Part shown: piece by piece, positions 1-11,094 of the stretch
How positions within the stretch are numbered: the first letter of the stretch is position 1
Layout: every line of letters begins with the position of its first letter
Assembly (NCBI GenBank): GCA_038373865.1
Contig: JAXGGA010003409.1
Span: forward strand, 39,324 to 103,323
DNA: 64,000 nucleotides
DNA from: Uloborus plumipes
Taxonomy: Eukaryota > Arthropoda > Arachnida > Araneae > Uloboridae
Direction of reading: 5' to 3'
The notes under the pieces: model-generated
Databases searched by the model: none
What the model saw: only the letters and a program-made list of their open reading frames with translations
Told to the model about the DNA's origin: nothing
Made by a program: the position numbers and the translations under genes

Positions 1-361
1 TTGCATTGAGTTAACTAAATTTTGATATTTAATCTACTCATTGCCTTATTCAGTAACTCTCCTTTCTTCCAAATATACTTTATGTTTCAACTTTGATCAA
101 ACGGTTAGTTGTATTTTTAACTAAATAAAATTAAATATTTAACATTTTGCCCCAGAAGAGTCATACAGGTTTTCAAAATGTTAATTATTTTAGAAGAATA
201 TAGCAGAAGTAAAACGTACTTTGCCTATAATTTAACTTGTTTGCAGCAAAATAAGCATTAAGCACATTATGCTTCAGTTGACTATAAATCAATGCAAATT
301 TAACTGAAAATATCTCAGAATTTATTGACCATGTTTTGTAAAAAGAAAAAAAAATCTTTAC
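1..361. other. Intron 3' of EGF exon (no gene seen)
   Basis: AT-rich sequence downstream, in gene direction, of the last EGF exon in the window. A minus-strand GT donor lies at 360-361 (AC on the plus strand), so this is the start of an intron that continues beyond the left edge. The seventh EGF domain is left unfinished at the donor, so at least one more coding exon must lie outside the window. I see no other feature here. Confidence 0.75.
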
Positions 362-715
362 CTGAATATCCGGGATTGCAAACACACGAAAAGGAATTCA
401 CTCCATCTACACAATGGCTATTTTCTGGACAAGACACTCCATTGCAATCATCAATGTTTTCCTCACAATTAATGCCAGCAAAACCCGCAACGCAGTGGCA
501 CAAGTAACTGTTCAGATTGTCTGTACACGTCCCCATGTTTTGGCATGGACTTGAGTCGCATTCATTGACTTCTTGATCACAATTCTTTCCTCCGAAACCA
601 GGGGGACAGTCACAGATGTAGTCTCCATAACGATCAAAACATCGGCTCCCAGTGTAACATGGGTTGTTTTCCTCACACTCATTGATATTCTCTTCACAGT
701 TAGGGCCTCGGTAAC
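362..715 (-). CDS. Coding exon 5 of a LamG-EGF protein: calcium-binding EGF domains
   Basis: Internal exon of 354 bp (118 codons), read right to left, entering and leaving in phase 1. The acceptor AG is at 716-717 and the donor GT at 360-361, followed by AAAG. It completes the EGF domain begun in exon 4, then encodes two full EGF domains and most of a third. Each new domain opens with a calcium-binding consensus (NINEC, EVNEC, NIDDC). Aromatic/Gly turns typical of EGF domains are visible (PPGFGG, VAGFAG, NPGYSG). CDSSPC fits the C-x-S-x-P-C O-glucose site, CQNMGTC fits the O-fucose site, and two domains fit the Asp/Asn beta-hydroxylation pattern C-x-[DN]-x4-[FY]-x-C-x-C. Family knowledge: such arrays occur in Notch, Crumbs, Eyes shut and related extracellular proteins. 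The exact orthologue cannot be fixed from this part. If the last domain is completed as usual, the protein continues left of the window. Confidence 0.93.
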
Positions 716-2809
716 CTAGAATTAAATTAAAACATTGATTTTAGATACATGTAATCCATTCAAACTGTCTTTAAACATGAAGCAAATGCATTATAAAATT
801 ACATGTGAATACAACTTTTGATGTAGATGAGCAATGAATCTATTTATTTGTTGAAACACTATAACAAGTAGGGACCAACCTGATAATTGGGGTGCTAAGA
901 CTTGGAACAGCTTACAATGAACATGACAGAAAATACAACTTACAATGTGATAATTTTACATTTGGTTTATTCTGTATTTGCTCCCATATTAAATAATGAT
1001 AAAATGAATCAATTCAAAAAAATTTGTTTCATTAAAAAAAAGTTATTAAAGTAGGAACATATGCAATATTTTCAAGTGACAAAATCGGCTTTATCACAAA
1101 GCCGATTTTAGACAAATTTGTGACACATAAAATGTACAAAAGATTAAGTCACTTCTCAATATAAAGAACAGGAGTCCTTCTTCAGTAAAAATTTCAATAG
1201 TAAAGTACGTTACTTTCTACAAATTAAGTTTAACAGTGATCCCAATGGCTTCAGAGTGTTTGGGAGCACGTTTTGGAGCAGAAAAATTGATATTTTGGAG
1301 CTGTCAAACTTACTTTTGGAGCAGTTCCATAAATATCAATTAAAGATCGAATTCAAAGCGAGTACAATATAAATCAATAACTGTACAAAGTATTAGCACT
1401 TTTTAACTAATGCTGGGAAGAATTTCACTGGAAATTGCTTCAAATTTTTGCTTGAATATACATGTAATTATACAAAGTATTCAAAACTCATTCTCTTGAA
1501 ATTCAATTCTAAGCACAAACTTTTTTCTAGCTTTACAAACTTTTTAACATCATAAATGTTGAGGTCAAAAAAAGAACTTATTTAGAGTTAAAATATGCAG
1601 TTAATTTTAAAAAAAGCTAAAAGTTTTGTGTTAATCATCCTTTTTCTAAGTTCATACCATTGTTTATAAATATGTCACTCAAAAATAAATAAAACTACAT
1701 AAGAGTTTCATTAAATAGATGTTAAGAATGACAAATCCATCAAAAATATCTTTCAGCTGAAGAAATTGCAACAAATGGCTAGTTTTCAAACTTTACCGAG
1801 GTTTTCACAAACCTAAGTTTAAAAAAAAAATAAAACTTTCAGTTTGGATGAAAAATAATACAAAAAAATATGAGTTAAAGCTTTGCAGACCACTGAGAAA
1901 TTATCTGCAAGCTAAAGTTTCAATTGCTGTAAAGGATGCAAAAAGATTGCATGCACACATCCTGACGCTATTTTCCGACAATTTCAAGAATTTAAAACAT
2001 CGAGGCTAAAATAGAAGTAAAAATATCGACATTTAAACCAAATATTTTAGTAATTAATCCGTGTCAAAAAGGCAATGTTTGCAACGAAAGCGTTTTGGCG
2101 CAACTCGGGCGCAAAATAAGCAAAAAAATACGTTTTGGAGCACTTCGGAGCAGGTGGTATTCGGCGGCGCACATCGGCGCAATTGGAGCAGCTTTGGGAT
2201 CACTGAGTTTAAGGTTATTTGACAAACCCTTTGACAGTAATTACTTTCTCCCTTTTAGTGAAACTCAAGAATGGCTATGCCTTATAGGAGAGGAGGTGGA
2301 CTCTTTTAACTACCCCCATGCAATAGAAACATTCAGGACAGTGTTTTTGGATTACCAGCAAAATTCTCTACTGCAAGCTTTTTCTTAAAAATCTTGGAAA
2401 GACTTACGTTTGCTGTGAAATTCTAGTGACAAATGACAGCAAAGTTTCAAGTGAACACTCAAAAAGAGGACGCTAAACATCCATCAAGAAAAATTCGCTT
2501 AAGCGAAAAGATAGAGTTTGTGGTAAGAATAGAAGGAAAAGGAACCAAAACACAAATACAAAAGTCTGGAATAATCAAATGTAAAAGTAACGAAATGGCC
2601 TTCAAGTTTTTTTACAACTTGAGATCCAGACAATTTCCAAGTTCAGTCTTACTAATACATTGAGAACACAGAATTAGGCAAATTGAACTATCTTAATCAG
2701 AATTTAAAACATAAAGAATTCTGAAAAAGACTTAACAGCCCATATTCTTATAAAACAGTTTTTAAAATCATGAGAACACTAAAATAAAAATGAAACATAA
2801 GTTACTTAC
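716..2809 (-). other. Intron between EGF exons 4 and 5
   Basis: A 2094-bp intron with a minus-strand donor GTAAGT at the right edge (2804-2809) and acceptor AG at 716-717. It holds a hAT-like element at 1234-2205, listed separately. The remaining sequence (716-1226 and 2213-2809) is AT-rich with no exon-like or repeat structure that I recognise. Two short open frames on the plus strand in 2095-2663 have no family signature and partly overlap the transposon end. Confidence 0.8.
1234..2205. mobile_element. hAT-like non-autonomous element rich in GGAGCA
   Basis: Inverted ends CAGTGATCCCAA (left) and TTGGGATCACTG (right) bound a 972-bp segment. It is flanked by the direct repeat AGTTTAA at 1227-1233 and 2206-2212, read as the target duplication; hAT elements normally make 8 bp, so one base may have changed. 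Subterminal regions repeat the motif TTTTGGAGCA several times, and related TTGGCGCA forms occur near the right end. No transposase frame is present. It sits inside an intron of the LamG-EGF gene. Confidence 0.72.
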
Positions 2810-2926
2810 CAGTTCGGGTACAATCACATGTGTAAGAGTTTATTTCATCCGTGCAAGAACCATTGTTTTGACAAGGAGATGATTGGCACTCATCTATGTT
2901 TAATTCGCAATCAACACCAGCAAATC
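2810..2926 (-). CDS. Coding exon 4 of the LamG-EGF protein
   Basis: Exon of 117 bp (39 codons), phase 1 at both ends, with acceptor TTCTCAG immediately upstream (AG at 2927-2928) and donor GTAAGT downstream. It supplies the last cysteine of the EGF domain opened in exon 3 (motif FAGVDC) and then begins a calcium-binding EGF domain at NIDEC. That domain carries a C-x-S-x-P-C O-glucose site (CQSSPC), an O-fucose site (CQNNGSC) and an Asp-hydroxylation pattern ([12 protein letters not shown]). Its sixth cysteine comes from exon 5 (YRGPNC). The clean completion of two domains across the splice junctions is strong support for the exon boundaries. These modifications are made by POGLUT1 and POFUT1 on Notch-like proteins; that they happen here is inference. 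Confidence 0.93.
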
Positions 2927-3558
2927 CTGAGAAAAAGAATTAAGCAAATAAACGTTTATAAAACTTGAGAAGATAGAAAATATAACAGTTCACTATAACT
3001 GTAGTCATGCTATGTTACAACTAGGGAAGTTAATAGTTAAGTCTTTAACCACAAGAAGAAATGGAAAAGTAAAAAAAATCACTGAAAAGCATAGTTTTTT
3101 AGCTTCTTCAAAATAATTTCAACTCTTTTGGTATTTCCATATATGTTTTAAGGTTATTCTGGCCTGTGATTTCATTTTCACGGCATATTGAAATTCTAAC
3201 TTTAGTCATAATCATAGTACTGAACATTTTCTCATCAGTCAGAGATATTGTGTGAGGACATTTAATGTAATAACTTAGCTTGTAAGTGTGAAATGAAATT
3301 CTTTCCATTGGTGCTCATGCATTCTCAAAATAATGGGAGTATATCAACGCCAGAACTACAACTAAATGCCCGAGTATGTTCCGAAAAAAATAAATGGGGA
3401 AAGCTTACAGATGCAGAAATAAAAGGCAATGAGAATAAAAACAGTATTGAAATTAAAAAGTGGGGAAAGCTTTTCCCACAGCCCCTCTCAACAGCACCAC
3501 CCAAGGTGACTGTTACAAACAAATACAGAAATTATGAATGAGAAAACATTAAATTTAC
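2927..3558 (-). other. Intron between EGF exons 3 and 4
   Basis: A 632-bp AT-rich intron with donor GTAAAT at its right edge and acceptor AG at 2927-2928. A short region near 3395-3485 carries two TGGGGAAAGCTT repeats. Open frames overlapping it have no recognisable family signature. Confidence 0.78.
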
Positions 3559-3783
3559 CTTGAAGGCAAGTACAAACATAGTTGTCTCGATATTGATTTA
3601 TATTACAGGTTCCCCCATTTCGGCAAGGCATGAAGTCACAGAATGTGTTGTCAATCATTGTCTCACAGTGAACACCTGTGTATTTCGGTGGGCAAGCACA
3701 TGTAGTGGCATTTCCAGATTTATCCTCTTGACAAACACCTCCATTTTGGCATTGATTGTATTCTGGTTTATTACATAAAGGAC
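3559..3783 (-). CDS. Coding exon 3 of the LamG-EGF protein: two EGF domains
   Basis: Exon of 225 bp (75 codons), phase 1 at both ends, with acceptor AG at 3784-3785 and donor GTAAAT at 3553-3558. It encodes one complete EGF domain with six cysteines (opening LCNKPEYNQC, QNGG turn, closing at YTGVHC). It then encodes a second (FCDFMPC, CRNGGTC, CTCLQ) whose sixth cysteine is provided by exon 4. Neither domain has the D/N-x-D/N-E-C calcium-binding opening, so these are ordinary EGF domains; CRNGGTC fits the O-fucose consensus. A 208-bp intron separates it from exon 2. The ordering of non-calcium EGF domains first and calcium-binding ones after is a useful fingerprint for identifying the orthologue. 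Confidence 0.93.
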
Positions 3784-3991
3784 CTAATAATAGAAAGTAT
3801 CAAATAAGTTTCAAAACATTTACCTCATGTGCAATCCAAGATCAAATATAAAATGCTTTTGTGTAAAAAAAAAAATAATATCGCTGAAGAACATTTCATT
3901 TTTCATATTTGTCATTACTGGAACAAGAAATGAGCTCTATGAGAAAAAGGATACACAAAGAGATTTTACAAATATTGTTGAGAAAACTTAC

Positions 3992-4120
3992 CTAAATCTA
4001 TATCACAGTTTTTACCAGCATATCTTGAAGTACAAACACATTCGTAACCATTTGGCAAAGATACACAACTGCTATATTTGTGGCAGGGTTGGCTAAAGCA
4101 ATGGTCAACCATATAACCAT
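3992..4120 (-). CDS. Coding exon 2 of the LamG-EGF protein: first EGF domain
   Basis: Exon of 129 bp (43 codons), phase 1 at both ends, with acceptor TTTTCAG (AG at 4121-4122) and donor GTAAGT. It encodes a single complete EGF domain: CFSQPC (also a C-x-S-x-P-C O-glucose site), CHKYSSC, ECVC and a closing YAGKNC. Joined to the LamG exon it continues GDC-D-GYMVDHC in frame. That join crosses about 18.8 kb; an extra phase-1 exon inside that intron would also be compatible, although I did not see one. Joined to exon 3 it gives DIDLGPLC without a frame break. Confidence 0.9.
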
Positions 4121-5330
4121 CTGAAAAATAATTTGTATAATTTTAAACATCATTTTCTACAAGAATAACATCTCACTAACTCAATATTAAAGAGATCAAT
4201 TATAGGGTTGTATAGATTTTAATTAGGTGCAAGGTTAACCATTGAACGAACTAGATGTTAACTCTCCTGGTCAAAATTTGTTTAGCTTTGACCATGTGGT
4301 CATAAATTGATTTCCTTTCTGATTTTATAAAGTAAATGAAACCTGAAGTAACTTTAAATCATTACTTCGAACCACTAAAACAAAAAGCAATTATGTGGAA
4401 AAAGTTTGTAGTTTTGTAACTTTAATCGATTGTGTAGTTTATTTTTTGGAACGATTCAAATTTGAAAAATAATCTTACTGACAATGAAAAACTAATTGCA
4501 GTTCATCTATTGCACAATTTAATGAACAAATTTCAAGACCAAATTTGTAATATTTCTCATTGCTGTACACCAAATGTCAGATTGCATTGCACAACTTTAC
4601 CTTTACAAAACTATGTTTTTGTAAAAAGTTTATTTCTTTTTAAATTTATTTATTTAAAAACTAAAATCAGTGGCAAAAAATATCAAATTAAAACTTAAAC
4701 CAAAACAAATCTAACATTTTTTATTGACATCAGTTAATTTCATTGAAGATTTTAATATTTACTGAAGAATTTTACAGCACCTTATCTTTACTTTAAATGT
4801 ATAACTGGCATTGGACTTCCATATGAAAAATGAATAGAATATATTAAAATTTACTTCGAATTTAAATGCCTTATAATTACTATGTATAACTTAACATTAA
4901 TGTTCAGTTATTTTATGATTGTGTTACCATGAAAAAAATTCTAAATCAGCAAGCTAATTTATTATGTTTTAAAAATAATTTTTATTTAAAATAATACTCA
5001 TAGTGTTGGATGTATGCAAATACATTTGTGATATTTTAATATTTAAATATTTGTTAAATGAGAAAAATCAACAGATTTATGTATAATTGTTTAGTTCTGC
5101 AGTTTTAATTTAGAGCTTTCAGTAGGACGGGAAAAAAGTGGACGAAATGGACAACACAATGTTTTGTCCCGCGGTTCCACCCTGGACGAAATCGAACAAC
5201 TCTGCCGCCTCCCTCCCTCCAAAAGCACCTGGATAAGGTAAACACAAAAAGAAAAGAAAGAGAAGTGGGGAGGGAATGCATCAATTTCATCATGCAACCA
5301 TTACCCAGTTAATCCTAGTTTGATCACATA
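4121..5330 (-). other. Start (3' part) of the 18.8-kb intron, no gene seen
   Basis: AT-rich intron sequence next to the acceptor of coding exon 2. Apart from a GC-richer patch near 5140-5260, I see no exon, RNA gene or transposon end here. Confidence 0.6.
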
Positions 5331-5577
5331 TGAAGGGCCAGGGGGAAAAAAGATGAAAGTCACTTTTCGTCAATTTTGAGATATTAGCGCTATCTGGGGG
5401 CTATGAAGGAGAATATCATCTAGAAGAACAACAAGGGGGGAAAAGATGAGAATTAACCAAAATGTGCATGAAAACTCTATTAACTACACAAGGAGATACG
5501 AGAAATCAAACTTTGTTCTTTGTTTTTCTCGAAATCGCTTTTTGGTCACTTTCATCTTTTTTCGCCCTGGCCCTTCA
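5331..5577. mobile_element. Short TA-flanked inverted-repeat element (MITE)
   Basis: The left end TGAAGGGCCAGGGGGAAAAA and the right end, whose reverse complement begins TGAAGGGCCAGGGCGAAAAA, form an inverted repeat of about 32 bp including an AAGATGAAAGT block. TA flanks both sides (5329-5330 and 5578-5579), as expected for Tc1/mariner-type insertion. It is 247 bp with no coding sequence. Confidence 0.68.
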
Positions 5578-7439
5578 TATATTCCAATACTTTAAAATTT
5601 AAGACTTATCATGCAGGTCAGGAAATGAGTTGCAGTTGTACAGTATTGATTAGTTTTACGTTGGGAGTAGTGATGCAACATCGATTTTTCAAAATTAAAA
5701 CATCGAAGGTATCGATTCACAGACTCAAAACATAGATGTTCTGAAACATCGAGCTTCTTAGAGTGCATGAAAATCACCCAAATCCTTTGGTTCACGATCA
5801 AATCCATTATACCTTCAACACTGGAAACACTGGTTTTCCACAAGATACTATGTATCTCACGCACAAATTCGTGCTGAAAAAGAAAATTAGGCAAGCCATA
5901 AATGGCTCCACTTCTCTTCCTGCTGTTTAACAGCAGACGATCGGCTTCGTTCGATACTGTTACCCTTGTGGTACAGATAACTGATCGGTGGATTGGCCCA
6001 CCGATTCAGTCTCTTTTCACCTTTTTAGGTTGACTCTTGTAAATACTGTAAATATTCGCTTTCATTGTTCCTGTAAATAGTCTCTTTCAATTGTATTTTC
6101 TATCTTGTAAATATTGTACAGTGTATGGCCCTGAAAAGACTCCTTTTTTTGTCCCCCCCCCCCCTCATTCATACCTACAATGTCAGAACCTATCGAATCA
6201 CCCCACTTTCATACCCGGCAAAAGGGCTCGCGCTCTGTACCGAATGAACCCCACGATCTGATCTGTATCTTAGAGTGCAATGTGCATCCCTGCACAATAA
6301 CTTCTAATAAATGTTCTAATGATCAAAGTAAATTCACGGCCTATATTTTTCAATTAATAGCTAAGAATTTTGGACTGTCAATGAAAAGTTGTTAATGATA
6401 ATGAAAATTAATTATTAATGTCTCAAATTGAGTAATACAAAGGAACAAACAATTTAGATATGTATTTTAACACAAGCAATTAAAATGCCAACAAAAATTT
6501 ACAGGAATAATTTTGTAACATCTTTTAATTTTCCACCTGAATAATACAAAAACTGGAAGTAAAATATTTAATAATTAATGCTAATTAATTAGAAAAAATG
6601 GAGTATTTTTAAACCAGTTGAAGTTAACACACACGTACACAGGCGAAAAAAAGAGAAAAAAAAAGGAAAGAAAGAGTAAAAGAAACAAGAAGTTCTGTCA
6701 AGAACTAAACGAGCCTACTTTCCCGTACATCGACATCGGCATTCTAGCATCTGATCATTATTCTCCTGATCATCTGAGACTAAACATTATGTCAAACATA
6801 CCTTTTTAGCACTTAAAGCTGATTTCTAAAAGCAAAATATACCCCTCTCATCAGATGAAATAGAGACATAAAAAGTAAATAAATGAATAAATGAAGTTTT
6901 GTCGCACCTTTTCAAGAATGTAACTGTTACAGTTCTTCCGCAGAAAAATTCCTCAATCGTTTTCAAAAAAAAAAAAAAAATTAAAAGTACAAAGTACATC
7001 AAAACACATTTTATCAAAGAAAGGAAAAAAAACTCGTCCGTCGATAAAATGTCTCGATTTTCACTTTTAAACCGTTGCCAGTTGTTAAATATAAATAAAG
7101 AATAAAATGCCCTCGTGAATGAAACACTTTTGTTACAAAAAAAATCGTCTGCCAAAAAAAAAAATAATAGTAATAAATACAATAACACAAATGAATAAAT
7201 AAACAAAAAATCGTCTGCACAGTCAGTCATTTTTTTCTGAGCCTGCAGTTCCGCCATGTTTGTGGAGTCGGAGTCGGAATCAGAGTCCTCACAGAAGATT
7301 ATTCAGAAAAGTACTTTACAAACATTATTTATCAAAACCATTTTTTTTACAAAGTTAGTTTGAAGGAAATCCGACTTTAAGTTCCAGGATCAACATTCAA
7401 CTTAAATTCCCCGTAGGCGCTAATGTTAAATTTTTTTCT

Positions 7440-8450
7440 GAACGGTTCAATATTGAACGAAAAATGGTTCAAACCAAAAAGCGAAATAAGGGAATGAACC
7501 TCTCCGAGATCTTTCAAACAAAAAAAAGTTTATTCCATTCGGATGGTTCACTCAGAAGTTATTAGGTGGGGAAAGGTTGCTTGAACGGTTCAATGTTGAA
7601 CGAAAAAATGTTCAAATTGAAAATTTAAATACTGTAATGAAGTATCCTTGCTGAGATCCTTCGAACAAAAAAAAAGTTTATTTAAATCGGACTGTTCACT
7701 CAAAAATTATTAGGGGTGACAGCTTGCTTGAGCGGTTCAATGTTGAACGAAAAATTGTTCAATTCGGAAATGTAAATACGGGAATGAAGTATCCTTGATA
7801 AGATCTTTCGAACAAAAAAAAGTTTGTTGAAATCGGACTGTTCACTCAAAAGTTAGCATCGCGGGACAGGTTGTTTGAACGGTTCAAAGTTGAACCAAAA
7901 ATTGTTCAAATCGAAAAATCAAATATGGGAATGAGTTGTACTCGCCGAAATCTTTCCAACAAAAAAAAGTTTGTTCAAATCGGAATGTTCATTCAAAAGT
8001 TATTAGGGGGGAAAGGTTGCTTGAACGGTTCAATGTTGAACCAAAATTGTTCAACTCGAAAAATCAAATATGGGAATGAGTTGTAATCGCTGAGATCTAT
8101 CCAACAAAAAAAAGTTTGTTCAAATCGGAATGTTCATTCAAAAGTTATTAGGGGGGAAAGGTTGCTTGAACGGTTCAATGTTGAACAAAAAATTGTTCAA
8201 ATCGAAAATGTAGATACAGGAATGAAGTATCCTTGATAAGATCTTTCGAACAAAAAAAAGTTTGTTGAAATCGGACTGTTCACTCAAAAGTTAGCATCGC
8301 GGGACAGGTTGTTTGAACGGCTCAAAGTTGAACCAAAAATTGTTCAAATCGAAAAATCAAATATGGGAATGAGCTGTACTCGCCGAGATCTTTCCAACAA
8401 AAAAAAGTTTGTCCAAATCGGAATATTCATTCAAAAGTTATTAGGGGGGG
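7440..8450. repeat. 146-bp tandem repeat array (about seven units)
   Basis: The motif GAACGGTTCAA recurs at 7440, 7583, 7730, 7877, 8023, 8168 and 8315, a period of 143-147 bp. Each unit also contains a TTGTTCAAATCGAAAA-like block, a GATCTTTC(C/G)AACAAAAAA block and TTCATTCAAAAGTTATTAGG. Two more units occur at about 9174-9450 after the minisatellite, and five to six at 19326-20100 in the second copy. 146 is not a multiple of three, so the open frames seen across it are accidental. Confidence 0.85.
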
Positions 8451-8494
8451 ACAGACAGACCGACCGACAGACCGACCGACAGACCGACACACAA
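8449..8494. repeat. GACA/GACC microsatellite
   Basis: A tract of mixed GACA and GACC tetramers follows the last 146-bp unit. Equivalent tracts follow the unit arrays at about 9458-9512 and 20104-20142, so it is a fixed part of the repeat unit. Confidence 0.85.
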
Positions 8495-8566
8495 ATTCCC
8501 CATCTCAATACCCTACTTTCAAATTTTTAATTTTTCGATATTCATTTTACCTTTTTATTTTTTTAA

Positions 8567-9125
8567 CTTGGCGATATTTTTTGGACTTGGCGATATTTTT
8601 TTTTAACTTGGCGATATTTTTTGGACTTGGCGATATTTTTTGGGCTTGGCGATATTTTTTGGGCTTGGCGATATTTTTTGGACTAGGCGATATTTTTTGG
8701 GCTTGGCGATATTTTTTGGACTTGGCGATATTTTTTGGGCTTGGCGATATTTTTTGGGCTTGGCGATATTTTTTGGACTTGGCGATATTTTTTGGGCTTG
8801 GCGATATTTTTTTAACTTGGCGATATTTTTTGGACTTGGCGATATTTTTTTTAACTTGGCGATATTTTTTGGGCTTGGCGATATTTTTTGGACTTGGCGA
8901 TATTTTTTGGACTTGGCGATATTTTTTGGACTTGGCGATATTTTTTTAGGCTTGGCGATATTTTTTTAGGCTTGGCGATATTTTTGGACTTGGCGATATT
9001 TTTTAGGCTTGGCGATATTTTTTGGGCTTGGCGATATTTTTTGGACTTGGCGATATTTTTTAGGCTTGGCGATATTTTTTGGGCTTGGCGATATTTTTTG
9101 GACTTGGCGATATTTTTTGGGCTCG
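8567..9125. repeat. 19-bp minisatellite, about 29 copies
   Basis: The unit is close to CTTGGCGATATTTTTTGGG, with GGA, GGG, TAA or AGG at the variable triplet, and is repeated about 29 times. Because 19 is not divisible by three, all three forward frames cycle through the same 19-residue pattern. That produces overlapping open frames that are not genes. Four copies of the same unit lie at 9594-9668 and four at 20216-20292, so the long array is a local expansion. Confidence 0.92.
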
Positions 9126-10279
9126 TTTAAGTTGGACTGTTCACTCAAAAGTTATTAGAGGTGACAGCTTGTTTAAACGGTTCAATGTTGAACGAAAAAT
9201 TGTTCAAATCGAAAATGTAGATACGGGAATGAAGTATCCTTGAAAAGACCTTTCGAACAAAAAAAAGTTTGTTCAAATAGGACTGTTCATTCAAAAGTTA
9301 GTATCGCGGGACCGGTTGTTTGAACGTCTCAAAGTTGAACCAAAAATTGTTCAAATCGAAAAATCAAATATGGGAATGAGCTGTACTCGCCGAGATCTTT
9401 CCAACAAAAAAAAGTTTGTCCAAATCGGAATGTTCATTCAAAAGTTATTAGGGGGGGACAGACAGACCGACAGACCGACCGACCGACAGACCGACAGACC
9501 GACCGACACACAAATTCCCCATCTCAATACCCTACTTTCAAATTTTTAATTTCTCGATATTTATTTCATTTTTTTGTTTCTTTTTGACTTTTTTTTACTT
9601 GGCGATATTTTTTGAACTTGGCGATATTTTTTGGACTTGGCGATATTTTTTGGACTTGGCGACATTTTTTAGATGCATTAAGCCAATTTTAATGCTTTTT
9701 TCGTCTCTTTTATTTTTAACGGGAAAGTAGGCTAAAAAAGGAGAAGAAAAAGGAAATCCATTGATACATTCGAATCATTTTTTTTTAAATCAGTTCTTTG
9801 CATCGGATGTTTTTTCTCTGAATGTCAATTTTCTATATTCGATCAGAAAAGGTATCATAAAATACTAATAATAATACTTAATGTCTGTAAACATCGATAG
9901 CATATCTATTTTTAGGTAGACATATTCATACCAGAATTGTTTCAATTTCAACTATCAATGTTTTATTATTGTTGTCGCACCTCTAACCCTCAATATTTTA
10001 GTAAACAGTGAGCTGAGGAAAAAAATCGTTAACTTTTCTGTATTAGTCAGCTTTTATCTACAGCTATCGATAGAAAAAGCTTTAAAGTGTGGTAAATTTC
10101 ACAATAGCTCATTAATGATGTAGCTTTTAACATGACTGCAAAACGTAGCTCACATTTTAAAGAATGTTTTTGGTTCAGTTATGAAACATCGAACGCAAAA
10201 CATCATCGGTGTTAGAAAAAACATAGATGTCTTAACAAAAACATGTTTCGAAAACATAGACATCGATGTCGCACTACTA

Positions 10280-11045
10280 ATTGGAAGTAATGTTTCAATT
10301 AAAAGACATTGCATTAAAGCAGAGTTGTGACTCACGATTTTTTTTTTTTTTTTTTTGAGCAGGTTTAACCATCTCCATATATTATTTCTCTAAGCCGAAT
10401 CCTATACCTGGTCGAAACTCGCTCATTTCTTTATCGAATTGCATGAAAATTTATGATTTTGAAGCTTATCCCGCGGGCTATTGACGAAAATTAGACCCAC
10501 CCTCTAAAAAGTGTCGGTTCTTTTTTTATTCGAACTTCAATTTTTGGGCACAAAATTGACTCTATCTAGCGAAATAATTATCGTATCGTCTCCATTTTGA
10601 TTTCATTCGAAAGATTAAAAAAAATGCGTTTTTTAGAACGTTTCTCCGCTAGCGCCGCGTAAGGAGAATCTCGAAAATCCACGTTTAAGCGACTTATAAG
10701 CGATTGAAGTTCGAAAAAGTTAAATTTTTTGCTCAACTGTCAAAATCGTTACATTGTTGTTCAAATCAATTTTAAATGCGACATTTCAAGCCAAGGCTTA
10801 GCTCGGTAAACCTTAATTGTAACTTTTATTGTTTCAAAATACTATGGTAGTTTTGCGATAACGTTAGTAATTAGTTTAGTAGTAGCCTTGGGTATTTGAT
10901 TTTAATATAGGGTATCACTTTTGTAGTAGTTGTAAAAGTAAACGTGTCTTTGATCTCTTTGAAAAGTTGTCAGAACGACGGTAGTAGATGGCGATGTTGT
11001 GCAACTGAAGCCAATAAAAATTGTCGTATTAAATTTTAAGTTTAA

Positions 11046-11094
<49 letters not shown>

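Larger units (their letters stand above)
6687..9738. repeat. Composite repeat, copy 1 (with expanded tandem arrays)
   Basis: The left part (AAGAAGTTCTGTCAAGAACT onward), a central block containing TCGTCTGCACAGTCAGTCAT, and the right part match the segment at 18527-20361. Near the ends lie inverted 15-mers AGCCTACTTTCCCGT (about 6712) and ACGGGAAAGTAGGCT (about 9719). Inside are a 146-bp tandem array, GACA/GACC microsatellite tracts and a 19-bp minisatellite. No credible protein is encoded. The inverted ends suggest a DNA transposon or a satellite-carrying mobile unit, but the class is unknown. Confidence 0.7.
5668..10279. mobile_element. Old hAT-like composite element
   Basis: The ends TAGTGATGCAACATCGAT and ATCGATGTCGCACTACTA are inverted copies. 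The flanking 8-mers GTTGGGAG (5660-5667) and ATTGGAAG (10280-10287) agree at six of eight positions, as for a decayed hAT target duplication. Further ACATCGAT and AACATAGATG motifs lie inside both ends. About two thirds of the 4.6 kb is a later insertion (the 146-bp/19-bp repeat, listed separately). The rest, 5900-6680 and 9740-10180, is AT-rich with no transposase frame of useful length. Confidence 0.6.

Noticed and set aside
6826..7257. 143-codon minus-strand frame rich in Phe, Leu and Tyr
   Set aside because: Poly-A/T-rich repeat DNA read as hydrophobic residues; the equivalent region in repeat copy 2 (18660-19140) is broken by indels.
8581..9148. Long overlapping open frames on both strands giving GLGDIFWAWRYF-like and PKKYRQVQKI-like peptides
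   Set aside because: They are translations of the 19-bp minisatellite, whose length is not a multiple of three; no start context, splice sites or domain.
7440..9450. Regularly spaced repeats that might suggest a CRISPR array
   Set aside because: Units are contiguous 146-bp tandem repeats with no unique spacers, in eukaryotic DNA and with no cas genes.
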